Program-made: the position numbers and the translations under genes
Shown: in pieces, positions 63,895 through 64,000 of the stretch
Position numbering within the stretch: the first letter of the stretch is position 1
Layout: every line of letters starts with the position of its first letter
Assembly (NCBI RefSeq): GCF_011764425.1
Contig: NZ_BLPF01000002.1
Coordinates: 558,997 to 622,996, forward strand
Direction: 5' to 3'
Length of the DNA stretch: 64,000 nt
Source of the DNA: Phytohabitans houttuyneae
GTDB taxonomy: Bacteria; Actinomycetota; Actinomycetes; Mycobacteriales; Micromonosporaceae
The notes under the pieces: model-generated
What the model was told of the DNA's origin: nothing
What the model saw: only the letters and a program-made list of their open reading frames with translations
Databases searched by the model: none

Positions 63895-64000
63895 ATGACC
63901 GAGCGGTACGTGCTGGATCTTCAAGAGCTCGACGAGACACAGGTCGCTGTCGCCGGCGGTAAGGGCGCGCACCTGGGGGAGCTGTCGCGGATCGACGGCA
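63895..64000 (+). CDS. rph: Rifampin phosphotransferase (start only; continues past the window)
   Basis: The ATG at 63895 follows GGAGG by seven bases. The 35 codons read 'MTERYVLDLQELDETQVAVA' and then 'GGKGAHLGELSRIDG', the start of the ATP-grasp domain of rifamycin-inactivating phosphotransferases (PEP synthase-like). The enzyme transfers the beta-phosphate of ATP to the C21 hydroxyl of rifamycins. The upstream RAE supports the call strongly. Confidence 0.88.
   Translation, partial: MTERYVLDLQELDETQVAVAGGKGAHLGELSRIDG

Noticed and set aside
1-64000. tRNA, rRNA, CRISPR arrays, insertion sequences, att sites
   Set aside because: I saw no cloverleaf, regularly spaced repeats, intact transposase or integrase in the window.

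Overview
The window is GC-rich throughout (about 70 percent or more by eye), uses GTG and TTG starts freely, and carries secreted actinobacterial glycoside hydrolases, sigma factors of the SigB/F, SigE-like and ECF42 types, SARP, LuxR and NB-ARC regulators, F420-type (LLM) oxidoreductases and a rifampin phosphotransferase with its regulatory element. This points to a high-GC filamentous actinomycete, most likely a member of the Micromonosporaceae (inference; no rRNA is present to confirm it).

Bases 1 to about 25.3 kb are a plant-polysaccharide degradation neighbourhood interrupted by unrelated genes. It holds the tail of a LacI regulator, a CBM13-GH62 arabinofuranosidase with two LacI-type operators, three secreted CBM2 proteins without catalytic domains, a multidomain CBM22-GH10-CBM9 xylanase and a GH6 cellobiohydrolase. 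Between them lie a Gfo/Idh dehydrogenase, an LLM oxidoreductase, a SigB-type sigma factor followed by a universal stress protein, an HTH-NB-ARC-TPR regulator, a GMC oxidoreductase, a tandem-HTH LuxR regulator and debris from a protease, a SARP regulator and an FG-GAP repeat protein.

Bases 25.3 to 29 kb hold a DHFR-like reductase, a patatin, an ECF sigma factor overlapping its membrane partner, and a MOSC protein. From 38.1 down to 29.1 kb, on the minus strand, four genes form a compact operon: a small Cys-rich protein, a multi-span membrane protein, a protein made almost wholly of TPR repeats, and an approximately 1,895-residue HEAT-TPR-CHAT (caspase-like) protein. This is my best candidate for an undescribed conflict or signalling system.

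Bases 38 to 53.5 kb are mixed: an APH-like kinase, a DHA2 MFS exporter, a YCII-ECF42 pair, GPP34, an MGH1-like glucosidase, a metallopeptidase-like protein overlapping a tandem SPOUT methyltransferase, a GH3 enzyme, DUF2330 and DUF4097 proteins, an alpha/beta hydrolase and a DJ-1/PfpI protein. From 53.6 to 63.1 kb there is a catabolic locus: a GntR/FCD repressor divergent from a lipoprotein, two permeases and two different ATPases of one ABC importer, followed by an aldehyde dehydrogenase and an iron-type alcohol dehydrogenase. The last genes are a small membrane protein and the start of rph behind a rifampin-associated element.

One technical point affects the whole annotation. At least seven otherwise complete genes, and probably one gene fragment, are broken by a single missing base, almost always at a short G or C run. 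Every case is a loss of one base and restoring it gives an uninterrupted family member. I read this as systematic under-calling in the assembly rather than biology, and I annotate these genes as single coding sequences with a frameshift note.
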